The notes under the pieces are model-generated. The model saw nothing but the letters and a program-made list of their open reading frames with translations. It did no database searches and had not been told where the DNA came from. Below are positions 1-10,000 of a stretch of 64,000 nt of DNA, in pieces. Where the stretch lies: positions 1,798,001 through 1,862,000 of the forward strand of contig NC_089462.1 in the NCBI RefSeq assembly GCF_029203305.1. Direction: 5' to 3'. The translations under genes were made by a program, and so were the position numbers. Each line of letters starts with the position of its first letter. Position 1 is the stretch's first letter. The stretch is from Yamadazyma tenuis. Lineage: Eukaryota > Ascomycota > Pichiomycetes > Serinales > Debaryomycetaceae.

Positions 1-1
1 G

Positions 2-787
2 AAACAGGCATTTCTTGGGGACCTAGATAAGTTGATCGAGGCTGATTTGCATAACCTCCCCAAGATGTCCACCAGGGAGCGGAAAAAAAGTATAAACAAC
101 ATGAATGAACTGGAGGACATTCAAGGGGTGGTTCCTCAAATCCCAACCCATTTAAAGAAACAGTACAATTTCCTTGTGAACAATCGCCAGCTCTGTTTGA
201 TCACTTTCTCACGTCCGTACTATCATGTTGGCGAAGACTTAATGTTCCACATAGACCTCAGTCACGAAGATACACAAGAGTCTACCACAATCGTTGGTGT
301 GAGTGCTCACCTAGAAGCTCACGAAGTTTTCCACTTAAAGGACAACCAGAAATATACCAATATCTATGGAGTAAGTCCCAGCATTAAGGTTAACACCCTT
401 GCGCCTTCGATGTTGAATTCAGCTGTTGAACATAAAACTGGTGCTGTGAGTAGCTATATTAACATCCCCAATTTTGCCTGCTCTCAGTTCCAGAGCTCGA
501 AGTTCATGGACTTGAAGTATTTTGTGGTATTTGAGTTTAATCTCATGAAACTGGACACCTCCAATACAAATACAAATGGCACACGCCAGAGTCAGGATGA
601 TGAGCCGGTGGACCCCTTACAAGAATCACAAGAGCTGGCGACTTTACTAGAACAAACAGAGCATCACGAACAACCCAACGGCCACTGGCACGAAACGGAC
701 TTCCTGCTGCACATCCAAAACTACAAGTTCAACAACTATGGAAATGAGTTCACTTTCAGATTACCAGTAGTGATACTCCCTAGCTGA
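2..787 (+). CDS. RGP1: Rgp1, C-terminal part (5' end outside window)
   Basis: The frame is open from the first bases of the window, so the gene begins upstream; 261 C-terminal residues are visible. Known role of the family: Rgp1 pairs with Ric1 as the exchange factor for the Rab GTPase Ypt6 at the Golgi, in retrograde endosome-to-Golgi traffic. The visible part has the arrestin-like beta-strand character of the Rgp1 C-terminus and ends in a hydrophobic strand (FRLPVVILPS) that I recognise as the typical Rgp1 end. A Gln/Asn/Glu-rich linker lies about 75 residues before the end. The ATGs visible here are internal; the true start cannot be seen. Identification is by recall of the family and would be firmer with the N-terminal half. 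Confidence 0.75.
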   Translation, partial: KQAFLGDLDKLIEADLHNLPKMSTRERKKSINNMNELEDIQGVVPQIPTHLKKQYNFLVNNRQLCLITFSRPYYHVGEDLMFHIDLSHEDTQESTTIVGVSAHLEAHEVFHLKDNQKYTNIYGVSPSIKVNTLAPSMLNSAVEHKTGAVSSYINIPNFACSQFQSSKFMDLKYFVVFEFNLMKLDTSNTNTNGTRQSQDDEPVDPLQESQELATLLEQTEHHEQPNGHWHETDFLLHIQNYKFNNYGNEFTFRLPVVILPS

Positions 788-1081
788 GCTTAATAACCCT
801 GATTCCGCCTCCTGCATGGAGCCGATGCTCGCTTGGAATGTTCGCAATTTCACCAAAACAAACTAAATTGACTACATGCACGAGGCTCGAATAGGGCATT
901 TAATTGCAGTTTGCGAAAAGATTTGCACAATCGCTCAGTTTCTGGCAACGGAAACTATTACAATAAAGATGTGCGATGAGACAATAGGCACACAAAATTT
1001 CTCTGGGGTGAAATTTGTATCTACCAAATGTATAAGTAGCCTTACGGGCGTCGCAATTTTTTTCTCTCGTTACCCAGTAAC
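788..1081. other. Intergenic, promoter of the GPI-type protein gene
   Basis: About 290 bases between the RGP1 stop and the next ATG. It contains pyrimidine and AT-rich stretches, including a T-run and TCTCTCG just before the ATG at 1082. I see no tRNA, repeat or convincing small gene. A 69-codon frame at 876-1085 overlaps the next start and looks like chance. Confidence 0.5.
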
Positions 1082-2263
1082 ATGAAACTTTCTACACTCG
1101 CTTTATCCTGTTTCTCGTTATTCACATGTATCCATGGAGAAACCTCATCTCCTTCATTCGTCGAATACGGCGTCGATGTGGTTGAGAGACAATTGAGTAT
1201 CCCTTCGCTCGTCTCCAGTTTGCTCGATGGATTCGACGTGGCCGACATCATCTCGGATGTCAACTTTGAGAAAATCGCTGGATGGGCTGATGACTTGTTA
1301 AACGAAGGTGACAACATTGATATCTTAGACAAAATTTTCGTCAGCTTGAAGAACACCAAAATTCTCCCCAATGCCGGTGTGTACCTTGTCACACACAACC
1401 TGACGTTGCAGATTCTTGAAGATTCCCTTCCCACCATATTGCTGGTAACTGGAAACATCAACACCACTGACTTCTGGGTGGCATTGGATAGATCTGGGTT
1501 GGCGTACTCGGTGGTGGCTGGTGCTCTCGAAAGTGATGAGTTCTTACCCTCAGTGTTGAGCATCGCCAAAAAGTTGATCAAGTCAGGAGGTATCAACTTG
1601 GAAAGTCTCTTGGAACAGGCAGAGAAGTTGATTGAAAGAGATACCATATACGCCGAGTTCGAGCTGGAGGTTGAGCCCCCCATGACATTTGCTACCCTCT
1701 ACAGAAGAGATAACATCGAGGATTTGTTGGAAACGGTGATGGAGTCGATTGAACGATCCGGCTTACTCAACGATACTATCATGACATTGCTCACCGATGA
1801 AGAATTCCAAGATGCCACAGTGGTGCTCATCCAAGGAGCTTTGCAGAACATCGGCTCGCTTATTCAAGGATCCGACTTTTCTGCCTTGCTGCCCATTCTT
1901 CAGTCTTTGTGGGATTCCAACATGTTGCAAGATATCTTGGAGGAAGCCTTACAAGACAAGGGTTTGAGAACGGCATTGACCACCGATTTGGCGTCGATGT
2001 TGAAACAAGGAAGTATCAAGGAAACTGACTTGGTGTCGAAGAGCGATAAGGCGGCTATTTTGGCCAAAGATGAAGCCATGTCAGCCAGTGAGGTTGAATC
2101 TCTGGTGGCTGCTGCTTCTGCCACAGAAGCATCTTCTTCGTCAAAAGCATCGTCTTCATCCACAGAAACCAGTGACTCCGAAGATGGAGCTTCCTTGTTC
2201 CGTAGTAGCCCTGCGGCCGTGGCTCTCGGGGTGTTGGTTCCTGTGGGGATGTTTTTAATCTAG
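1082..2263 (+). CDS. Secreted GPI-anchor-type cell-wall protein, OP4-like
   Basis: 393 residues. A signal peptide covers about residues 1-19 (hydrophobic core, likely cut after CIHG). A Ser/Ala-rich tail (about 340-370) precedes a hydrophobic C-terminus (about 374-393), the layout of a GPI-anchored fungal wall protein. Three N-glycosylation sequons are visible (N106, N127, N230), and a dibasic RR at 208-209 could be a Kex2 site. The body is helical and acidic with a weak internal duplication: RSGL followed by a DEF-type stretch occurs near 138-154 and again near 225-242. The pattern resembles the Candida opaque-phase protein OP4 family, recalled but not verified. It is probably a surface or secreted protein of unknown biochemical role. 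The ATG directly follows a TC-rich leader. Confidence 0.65.
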   Translation: MKLSTLALSCFSLFTCIHGETSSPSFVEYGVDVVERQLSIPSLVSSLLDGFDVADIISDVNFEKIAGWADDLLNEGDNIDILDKIFVSLKNTKILPNAGVYLVTHNLTLQILEDSLPTILLVTGNINTTDFWVALDRSGLAYSVVAGALESDEFLPSVLSIAKKLIKSGGINLESLLEQAEKLIERDTIYAEFELEVEPPMTFATLYRRDNIEDLLETVMESIERSGLLNDTIMTLLTDEEFQDATVVLIQGALQNIGSLIQGSDFSALLPILQSLWDSNMLQDILEEALQDKGLRTALTTDLASMLKQGSIKETDLVSKSDKAAILAKDEAMSASEVESLVAAASATEASSSSKASSSSTETSDSEDGASLFRSSPAAVALGVLVPVGMFLI

Positions 2264-2336
2264 TTACCCAGATCTTCGACCTTATCTTAATAAATTATTT
2301 TCGCGCATTGATTCTCTCTTGTAAAACTTACCAGAG

Positions 2337-4571
2337 ATGCTGCACTTCAATATGGAACTTGACTCTCACGACCCAGACAGTGACAATGATGACTTCGCCT
2401 TGCCACAAACTTACCCTATGCATCACGAAGAAGACCCAATGGAGGAGCTGCTTTCGAAATCGTTCAGTTCTGCCCACTTTTCAACAGCCGAAGACCGGTT
2501 CATCAAAGACCACGACTTGAAACTCAAGGCATTTGAGGCCTTGAACGAGTCCAAAAGCCCCCATGGTCTGTCCAAGCGAAGACCATCGATCATTGACTTG
2601 CCCAACACGTCGCGCTACTTCCACCCAGCACCCTCCAATGCTGTTCACAACAATGCCCACGATCCGCACGCCGAAACAAGCTCCAACGCCCTTCCAGAAG
2701 AATACCCGTCAGAAGAGTTAATTGGTTTGTTCAAAAACGTCAAGGTGTCGCTCGACTTGAGACACAAGTACCAGTCCATTTCTTTACAGCTCAGTGAAAT
2801 GGATAATCCTAAAAACAAAGACGAGTGGCTGGTATATCCTCCACCGCCCAAACCCACGTACAAGTCGAAAAACAGATTCAACCAGTTGCCCAGTGTCGAC
2901 AGCGACGTGGAGGAGGAGTTCGACTTGTCGAAATGTGTGATTCCAGAACCAACAGATGCCTACGACTTCCGAACCAACAACGAAGATGTGTTTGAGATCT
3001 ATGACAAGTTGTCGAATGAGAACATCATTCGAGTCCCCGGCATTGCCGAGTACTATGGTGACTTGAAGACAATCGCCAAGATCGCGTCAGATGGTCCTAC
3101 CAAGTCGTTTTCATTCAAACGGTTGGAGTACCTCGAAGCCAAGTGGAACTTGTACTACTTGTTGAACGAATTTGAAGAGAGCAAGCAGTCCAAAAAGAAC
3201 CCTCATCGTGACTTCTACAACGTGCGTAAGGTCGACACCCATATCCACCACTCAGCTTGCATGAACCAGAAGCACTTGTTGAGATTCATCAAATACAAGT
3301 TGAAGACAGTGCCTCATGAAGAGGTGATTTTCAGAGACGGCAAAGTGTTGACGTTGGAGGAGGTATTCAAGTCGTTAAACTTGACCGGCTACGACTTGTC
3401 TATCGACACCTTGGATATGCATGCACATACTGACTCGTTCCATCGGTTTGACAAGTTCAACTTGAAGTATAATCCAATCGGTGAGTCGAGATTAAGGGAA
3501 ATTTTCTTGAAGACCGATAACTACATCAATGGTAAGTACTTGGCTGAGATCACCAAGCAAGTGTTTGAGGATTTGGAGAGCTCCAAGTATCAGATGACGG
3601 AGTTGAGAATCTCCATCTACGGAAGATCTTATGACGAATGGGATAGGTTGGCTGCGTGGGTCATCGATAACAAACTAGTGAGTCACAACGTCAGATGGTT
3701 GATCCAGGTGCCTCGGTTGTACGACATTTACAAGAAGAACGGTAATGTTATGAACTTTCAAGACATTCTCATCAACTTGTTTGAGCCTTTGATCAAAGTG
3801 TCGTTAAACCCCAAATGCAACCCCAAGTTGCATGTATTTTTGGAAAGAGTGGTGGGATTCGATTCGGTCGATGATGAGTCCAAACAAGAAAGCCCCCACA
3901 GAAAGTATGCTCCGGCCGAAAGTTGGGACTTCAGTAATAATCCTCCTTATTCTTACTACTTGTACTACCTTTTTGCCAACTTGTCATCTTTGAACCACTT
4001 AAGAGCCAAGTTGGGCTTCAACACCTTTCTCTTGAGACCCCATAGTGGAGAAGCTGGAGATCCTGAGCATCTTATAAGTGCATTTTTGACGTCTCATTCA
4101 ATCAGTCATGGGATCCTATTGAGAAAGCTTCCATTCATCCAGTACTTATACTTCTTGGACCAAATCGGGTTGGCAATGTCACCGTTGTCCAATAACGCGT
4201 TGTTTTTGACGTACGATAAGAACCCCTTCTTCAACTTTTTCAAGAAAGGATTGAACGTTTCGTTGTCTACTGATGATCCTTTACAGTTCTCCTATACCAA
4301 GGAACCGTTGATAGAAGAATACTCGGTGGCTGCTCAGATCTATAAGTTATCTGCTGTTGATATGTGTGAGTTGGCCCGAAACTCGGTTCTACAATCAGGA
4401 TGGGAGGCTTCTATCAAGAAGCACTGGCTTGGAAAGAAGTATATGGCTGGAGGAACTGAGGGTAATAACATCGAGAAGACCAACGTTCCAAACATCCGGG
4501 TCAATTACAGAGAACGAACTCTTCAAAGTGAATTGGCTTTGGTCGAATACTACACCTCATTATCCCATTAG
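2337..4571 (+). CDS. AMD1: AMP deaminase
   Basis: 744 residues. It converts AMP to IMP and ammonia in the purine nucleotide cycle of the cytosol, adjusting the adenylate pool. The metal-binding motif VDTHIHHSA is at about residues 299-307, and the catalytic SLSTDDPLQF is at about 642-651, with the conserved HSGEAG stretch before it. The first 200 residues are acidic and poorly conserved, as in other fungal Amd1 proteins. All four CTG codons (the second codon and three more up to codon 165) lie in this variable part; none occurs in the catalytic domain. Two in-frame ATGs (2337 and 2352) are possible starts; the first is used here. Length and domain order match the family. Confidence 0.95.
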   Translation: MLHFNMELDSHDPDSDNDDFALPQTYPMHHEEDPMEELLSKSFSSAHFSTAEDRFIKDHDLKLKAFEALNESKSPHGLSKRRPSIIDLPNTSRYFHPAPSNAVHNNAHDPHAETSSNALPEEYPSEELIGLFKNVKVSLDLRHKYQSISLQLSEMDNPKNKDEWLVYPPPPKPTYKSKNRFNQLPSVDSDVEEEFDLSKCVIPEPTDAYDFRTNNEDVFEIYDKLSNENIIRVPGIAEYYGDLKTIAKIASDGPTKSFSFKRLEYLEAKWNLYYLLNEFEESKQSKKNPHRDFYNVRKVDTHIHHSACMNQKHLLRFIKYKLKTVPHEEVIFRDGKVLTLEEVFKSLNLTGYDLSIDTLDMHAHTDSFHRFDKFNLKYNPIGESRLREIFLKTDNYINGKYLAEITKQVFEDLESSKYQMTELRISIYGRSYDEWDRLAAWVIDNKLVSHNVRWLIQVPRLYDIYKKNGNVMNFQDILINLFEPLIKVSLNPKCNPKLHVFLERVVGFDSVDDESKQESPHRKYAPAESWDFSNNPPYSYYLYYLFANLSSLNHLRAKLGFNTFLLRPHSGEAGDPEHLISAFLTSHSISHGILLRKLPFIQYLYFLDQIGLAMSPLSNNALFLTYDKNPFFNFFKKGLNVSLSTDDPLQFSYTKEPLIEEYSVAAQIYKLSAVDMCELARNSVLQSGWEASIKKHWLGKKYMAGGTEGNNIEKTNVPNIRVNYRERTLQSELALVEYYTSLSH

Positions 4572-4734
4572 AGTGGAGTTTACAGTAATTTGCTTTATAG
4601 ATTTTGATTATACGCTCGTTATAGACTGAGATTATTCCGAAGTCCTGTAAGCGCATAAAATTATTGCGACCCAAATACCATCCACCGTGCACTTCAAAAG
4701 GAAATGATCCAAAAAATTCCCCTTTTCTTTCAAA

Positions 4735-6468
4735 ATGGTTCCCAACGTTGAAGTTAAACTCAGAAGCATTGTTCCTGAAGTATCGCACCAGTTACCGGTG
4801 GTGTTGACAATTGCCGGCTCTGATAGTTCAGGAGGTGCTGGGATTGAAGCGGATATCAAGACCCTTTCTGCGTTCAAAGTGTATGGACTGACATGTATCA
4901 CGGCGTTGACAGCCCAGAATACCAGGGGTGTACGGACGGTCACCAAAACCCCAAAAGATACATTGAGGGATATTTTAGATGCCATCTTTGAAGACTTTTT
5001 GACTGACTCGCACTCTCCTTTGAAAGCTATTAAAACCGGAATGCTTACTCTAGAGGCTGTCGAAGTTTTGGATGAATACATTGACAAGATTCACAAACAC
5101 GACTTAAAGGTTGTATTGGATCCCGTGATGATAAGCACATCGGGGTCGCAATTGTTTGATGAAGAAGGCATAAAGTTGTGCTTGGGCAGCATCATCAAAT
5201 CGTCTCAATTGGTGACCCCCAACTTCGAAGAAGCTTTGGTGTTGTATCGACTCAGTAGTGGCAAAAGAGTTGTTGGTAGTGAGCTTTGTACTATGGACTT
5301 GTTGGTAGATTTTACCGCTAAACTTCAGGCCACTCTTGGCTGCGAAAATGTGCTTCTCAAAGGTGGCCATCTTCCATGGAACAGTCACACCGGAACCCCT
5401 TTTCGAGAGGGAGAAGATATCAGTAACAAGGTCATAAGAGATGTGTTGTACGAGTCTAAGACGGGGAAAACTACTGTTTTTGAACTGGTGTCGGTGGAAT
5501 CGGAAAACACCCATGGTACTGGCTGTACTCTATCATCAGCAATTGCTGCAAATATTGCTTTAGGGGTTAATTTGGCCAATGCGGTAGCCATCTCCATTGA
5601 TTATATTCACAGGGGTCTTGTTAACATGCCAGTGAAGTTGGGACTAGGCAATGGCCCTTTGAACCACACTATCAGTCCTGCTAGACAAGTGGAGATGGTA
5701 GTTGCCCACTCCAGCGAAGCCAATGCTGGGAATGAGGTGGTCAAAAACAACACTTCTGTATATGAATTCTTCAAGACCCATCCGAAGGTGACCCCCCTGT
5801 GGCAGAAATATACTAGGCATGGCTTTGTGGAGAAAGTTGCCAGCAATAACTTGAAGTTCAACCAGTTTCTTTACTTCTTGAAGCAGGATTATTACTATTT
5901 AATCAACTACGCCCAGATCCACGCTTTGGCAGCAGCAGTTGCTCCTTCGTACTATCAAACACATGAAGAAGCTCTCATCATTGGAGAAGTGGTTGAGGAA
6001 ATAGAAAAACATCGGAAAAAGTTGACCAAGAAGTACGACATTGACTATGAACGAGACATTAACATCGATGTAGAGTTGTCTCCTGGAAGAGCGTGTTTGG
6101 AATATTGTGAGTACCTTTTGGATATAGCCAAGCGCGAGGACTTTCTTGGAATCAAGGTGGCTCTAGCACCTTGTCTTCATGGGTATTATGAAGCTGGGAT
6201 TTACGGAGCTGAGCTCAGAAAGAACCATGACGGAGCTTTAAATGCCTTGTCTTTGCAGGAGCATTCGGATATTTATGAATCGTGGCTAGGTGACTATACC
6301 TCAGACTGGTACCAACAAGCGCATGAGAAAGGTATACAAGCGTTGCAAGATTTGTTTGAGAAGAGTGAGATTACTCAGGCCCGATTAGATGAGTTGGTGG
6401 ATGTTTTTGCGCATGTGACGAGACTTGAGGTTCGTTTCTGGGATGAGTGCCGGGAATTGAGTGAATAG
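4735..6468 (+). CDS. THI20: Hydroxymethylpyrimidine (phosphate) kinase / thiaminase II fusion
   Basis: 577 residues with two fused enzymes. The N-terminal ThiD-type ribokinase-fold domain (about 20-310) has GSDSSGGAGIEADIK near the start and the anion-hole motif HGTGCTLSSA near 260; it phosphorylates hydroxymethylpyrimidine and its phosphate for thiamine synthesis. The C-terminal TenA domain (about 345-577) has the cysteine motif ALAPCLHGYYEAG near 480 and the C-terminal VTRLEVRFWDEC; TenA salvages or degrades thiamine. This two-domain form is typical of yeast Thi20/21. Codon 355 is CTG (P-CTG-W), where I recall a Thr in S. cerevisiae Thi20, consistent with Ser decoding. A 50-base tandem repeat follows the stop codon by six bases. 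Confidence 0.95.
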   Translation: MVPNVEVKLRSIVPEVSHQLPVVLTIAGSDSSGGAGIEADIKTLSAFKVYGLTCITALTAQNTRGVRTVTKTPKDTLRDILDAIFEDFLTDSHSPLKAIKTGMLTLEAVEVLDEYIDKIHKHDLKVVLDPVMISTSGSQLFDEEGIKLCLGSIIKSSQLVTPNFEEALVLYRLSSGKRVVGSELCTMDLLVDFTAKLQATLGCENVLLKGGHLPWNSHTGTPFREGEDISNKVIRDVLYESKTGKTTVFELVSVESENTHGTGCTLSSAIAANIALGVNLANAVAISIDYIHRGLVNMPVKLGLGNGPLNHTISPARQVEMVVAHSSEANAGNEVVKNNTSVYEFFKTHPKVTPLWQKYTRHGFVEKVASNNLKFNQFLYFLKQDYYYLINYAQIHALAAAVAPSYYQTHEEALIIGEVVEEIEKHRKKLTKKYDIDYERDINIDVELSPGRACLEYCEYLLDIAKREDFLGIKVALAPCLHGYYEAGIYGAELRKNHDGALNALSLQEHSDIYESWLGDYTSDWYQQAHEKGIQALQDLFEKSEITQARLDELVDVFAHVTRLEVRFWDECRELSE

Positions 6469-6474
6469 AGTATA

Positions 6475-6584
6475 TGAGTAGATGTGGATAGAATAGATAG
6501 AGAATATGAGCATGGAGAAATAAATGAGTAGATGTGGATAGAATAGATAGAGAATATGAGCATGGAGAAATAAATGAGTAGATG
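6475..6584 (+). repeat. 50-base tandem repeat, 2.2 copies, just 3' of THI20
   Basis: Copies run 6475-6524 and 6525-6574, with a partial third to 6584. Each unit begins TGAGTAGATGTGGATAGA and ends GGAGAAATAAA, and the two full copies look identical. The repeat starts six bases after the THI20 stop, so it would lie in the 3' UTR. Confidence 0.95.
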
Positions 6585-7001
6585 GCATAATATAGAGAGA
6601 GAAGAATGCCAGGAAAGAACATCCCATCTCAGTTGTAGAACTATTTTCTATTACAAACACTATGAAAAGTGTGAAACTTGCAGAAATGCTCAACTCTACC
6701 ACCAACTCAAACACTGTTAAAAACACGTTAGAAAACCCCCAAAAACCCCTAAAAAATACACACCCATTCATACCCCTATCTAACTCACCCCAGTACTGTT
6801 AATGCGTCTACCACCCCCAATCACTCACCTAAACGTATTTCCATCTCGTCCCTATTTACTGAGGCCGCGAGGCTAACCCGCAAACTTAATTTGCAGATTC
6901 ACTCTCATGGTCAACCAAACTCCTCGATTCGCATTGGAACCCTCAAACGCTGTCCAGCAATTACCTGAGCGTCTGCCGACTTTTAATCAATTGTCCAACT
7001 G
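6585..7001. other. Intergenic, PAN1 promoter
   Basis: After the repeat there is a C- and A-rich stretch (runs of ACCCC and AAAA) and then the leader of PAN1. I see no small gene or RNA. The low-complexity minus-strand frames here are chance frames through the repeat. Confidence 0.5.
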
Positions 7002-10000
7002 ATGTATAATCCGTATCAGCAGCAGCAGATGGGATTCAACCCCAACCAGCAGCAAGCTGCGTATGGGGGAGGAATGCCTCAGCAGCAGCAGTTTCAACCC
7101 CAGGCCACCGGTTTCTACAACCAGCAGCCTCAGTTGAATCTACAATCCCAAGCCACTGGTTACTACCAACAACAACAGCCCCCAAACTCGTTCGGGCAGC
7201 TGTTCCAGCCACCCTCGTTGCAGCCCCAGGCCACTGGCTTCATCCAATCCCAGGCCACTGGTTTCCAACAGGCTGTGCAAAATGTATCTGAGAACAACGA
7301 GTTGAAGATCCCCAGCATCCGGTTATCATTTATTACCGTTGCTGACCAGACTAAGTTCGAGCACTTGTATCGTACCGCAGTGCCTAAGGGCGAGCTGGCA
7401 ATTTCAGGCGACTCTTGTAGGGACATTTTACTTCGGTCAGGCTTACAACCAGTGACCTTGGCCGAAATTTGGTCATTATCTGACACCAATAAAAGTGGCA
7501 GTTTGTTGTTCCCCGAATTTGCTTTGGCCTTGCACTTGTGTAACTTGGCCTTGAAGGGAGAGGCTTTGCCATCGGCGTTGCCGGAAAAATGGCTGAATGA
7601 AGTCAAGAGTTTTGTCGATGCTATCAACTTTAGTGTTCCCGAAGACCCTAACAACATTTTGCAAAATACTCCTTTTGCTCCGCAACAACAGGACTGGTTT
7701 GCCGGGCAGCCTCCAGCCACATCTTTCCAACCCCAACAAACAGGCTTTCAACCTCAGCAGACTGGTTTCCAACCACAAACCAGTTTCCAATCTCAACAAA
7801 CTGGGTTTGGTGCTCCACCTCCTTTGACTTCCCAGAGAACGGGGGGAGGCACGTTGATTCCTTTGCAGCCTCAACAAACAGCCGGTTTAATTCCCGCTCA
7901 AAAAACTGGGCCTCTCCAGCAACAAGCCACCGGCTTCCAAAGTCAATTGGCAGCTCAGCTTACTGGAGGAGCTCCACTTCGGGCTCAAACCACTGGGTTC
8001 AATGCTGGAAGCTTTATGTCGCCCCAGAAAACGGGGCCACTACAAGCTCAAGGCGCTGGTTTCAACGGACAGCTCACTCAACAGAGAACTGGTACCCTTC
8101 AACCACAAGGCACAGGATTCCAATCCCAGCAAACCAGTTTCCAGTCTCAACTGGGCTTTCAGCCTCAACAGACCGGGTTTCAGCCTCAACAAACGGGCTT
8201 TCAGCCCCAGCAGACTGGGTTCCAACCCCAACAAACCGGCTTACAACCACAACAGACGGGCTACTTACAAAGTCAGCCTACCGGAAGACCGGGCCAATGG
8301 GGGTTTGTATCGACGCCAACTGGAGGTATTCCTGGCTTAAATGCTATGGAACAGCATTTCCTTCCTTCGGCTCAGTTGCCAACTAACAATTTGCAAAATG
8401 TCATGGGAGGAAACTTGAGCTCCAACGTGACTTGGGCCATCACCAAGCAAGAAAAGCAAATCTATGACGGAATCTTCAATGCCTGGGATAGCTCCAAGAA
8501 AGGTTATGTCCAAGGTGATGTTGCCATTAACATTTTTGGTAAATCAGGATTGGCTAGACCTGATTTAGAATCCATCTGGAACTTGGCAGACTCGAGTAAC
8601 AGAGGTAAACTTAACAGAGATGAGTTTGCGGTTGCCATGCATTTGGTTTACAGAAGATTGAATGGGCTCGACATTCCTTTAAGATTGCCTCCTGAACTTG
8701 TTCCTCCTTCTCATAAGAACTTACAGGAATCATTTGATACTTTAAAGAATTCAATCAAGGGGAGCAAAGCGGCCCCTAGAACAAGTCTTTCAGGCTCCTC
8801 GAATTCCACCAAATCCAATGGCAGTAGATTCAAGAACAACGATGATAATGTTGGATATGTGTCCAGCACCCGTCACAGAAGTAGAACCTTTGGTGATAGC
8901 CCTAACAATACCAGTGTTAAGACTTCTAAAGACGCAGACTTGACTGTTGAGGATATGAAGAAGATGATCCGGGAAAAGAAGATTCTTTTGGACGCCCTAG
9001 ACACCAATGATCAAGGATCCCACCCTTCAAAGAGTTATTCCAACAACTCCGTCAACCAAGAAGTCGAAGGTCTTAAGAGAAAGATCAAGGGTGTACAAGA
9101 CCAACTCGACTCTTTTGGGGCTGGAAATGCGGCACTCGAGGAAAAGAAGGCTTTGCTTGATAAATTAGATCATTTGACCAAGGACGTGGTTCCTGGATTA
9201 ATCCAAAGAATTTATAAGGTTAACGAGGATATTTCCAAGGCAAAGGTTGATGTTGAAACTGCCAGGTTGAAGAAGAGCAATCCGGATTGGAACCCACTGA
9301 ACAGTGAAGCTGGAATCGTGGGAACTGGTCCAAATGGTGAAGTCACCGAAGCTGACAGAAGAAAGTTTAGATCCAAGCAATTATTGAACCAACGGATGGC
9401 TGCTCTTACAGGTAAGTCATATGGAGGAAACAACAACCAAGAGCTTGATCAACAATTGAACCTGTCAATCGAGAGAGTGAAGAAGGAAAAGGAGGACCAA
9501 TTCAGTATCATCAAGGATATCGAGTCTAGTATCAAAGAACTAGAAGAAGGATGTGCTGCCAATTTACAAGTTTCTTCCCAAGAGGAATTTGGTACTTCCA
9601 AATGGGAAAGAGGTGAGGGTGTGAATGAACTGGTCGCCAACTTTATCAAGGACCTTGTTGCAACTTCGAAATCTATTCAACAAAGAAACCAGAAGGTTGA
9701 AGCATCTAAACCCGCTTCATTGGTCAAGAAGCCAGAATCGTTCGCTTCTCCTCAAGCCACTGGCTCGAGTGTTGGATCAAGTTCTGGCGATTCCTACAGT
9801 TCGTACAAGACTCCTGAAGATAGGGCTGCTTACATCAAGTCTCAAGCAGAAAAGAGAATGAACGACAGATTGGCTAAGTTAGGTATCACTAGACGCAGAG
9901 GTACCGAAACCCAGGAAAGTGTCTCGACTTTGAAACCAAATTCTCCCAAGACCACCCAACCGGAGCCTGTTCCTGTGAAACAAGCGGTAGCTGAACCTGC

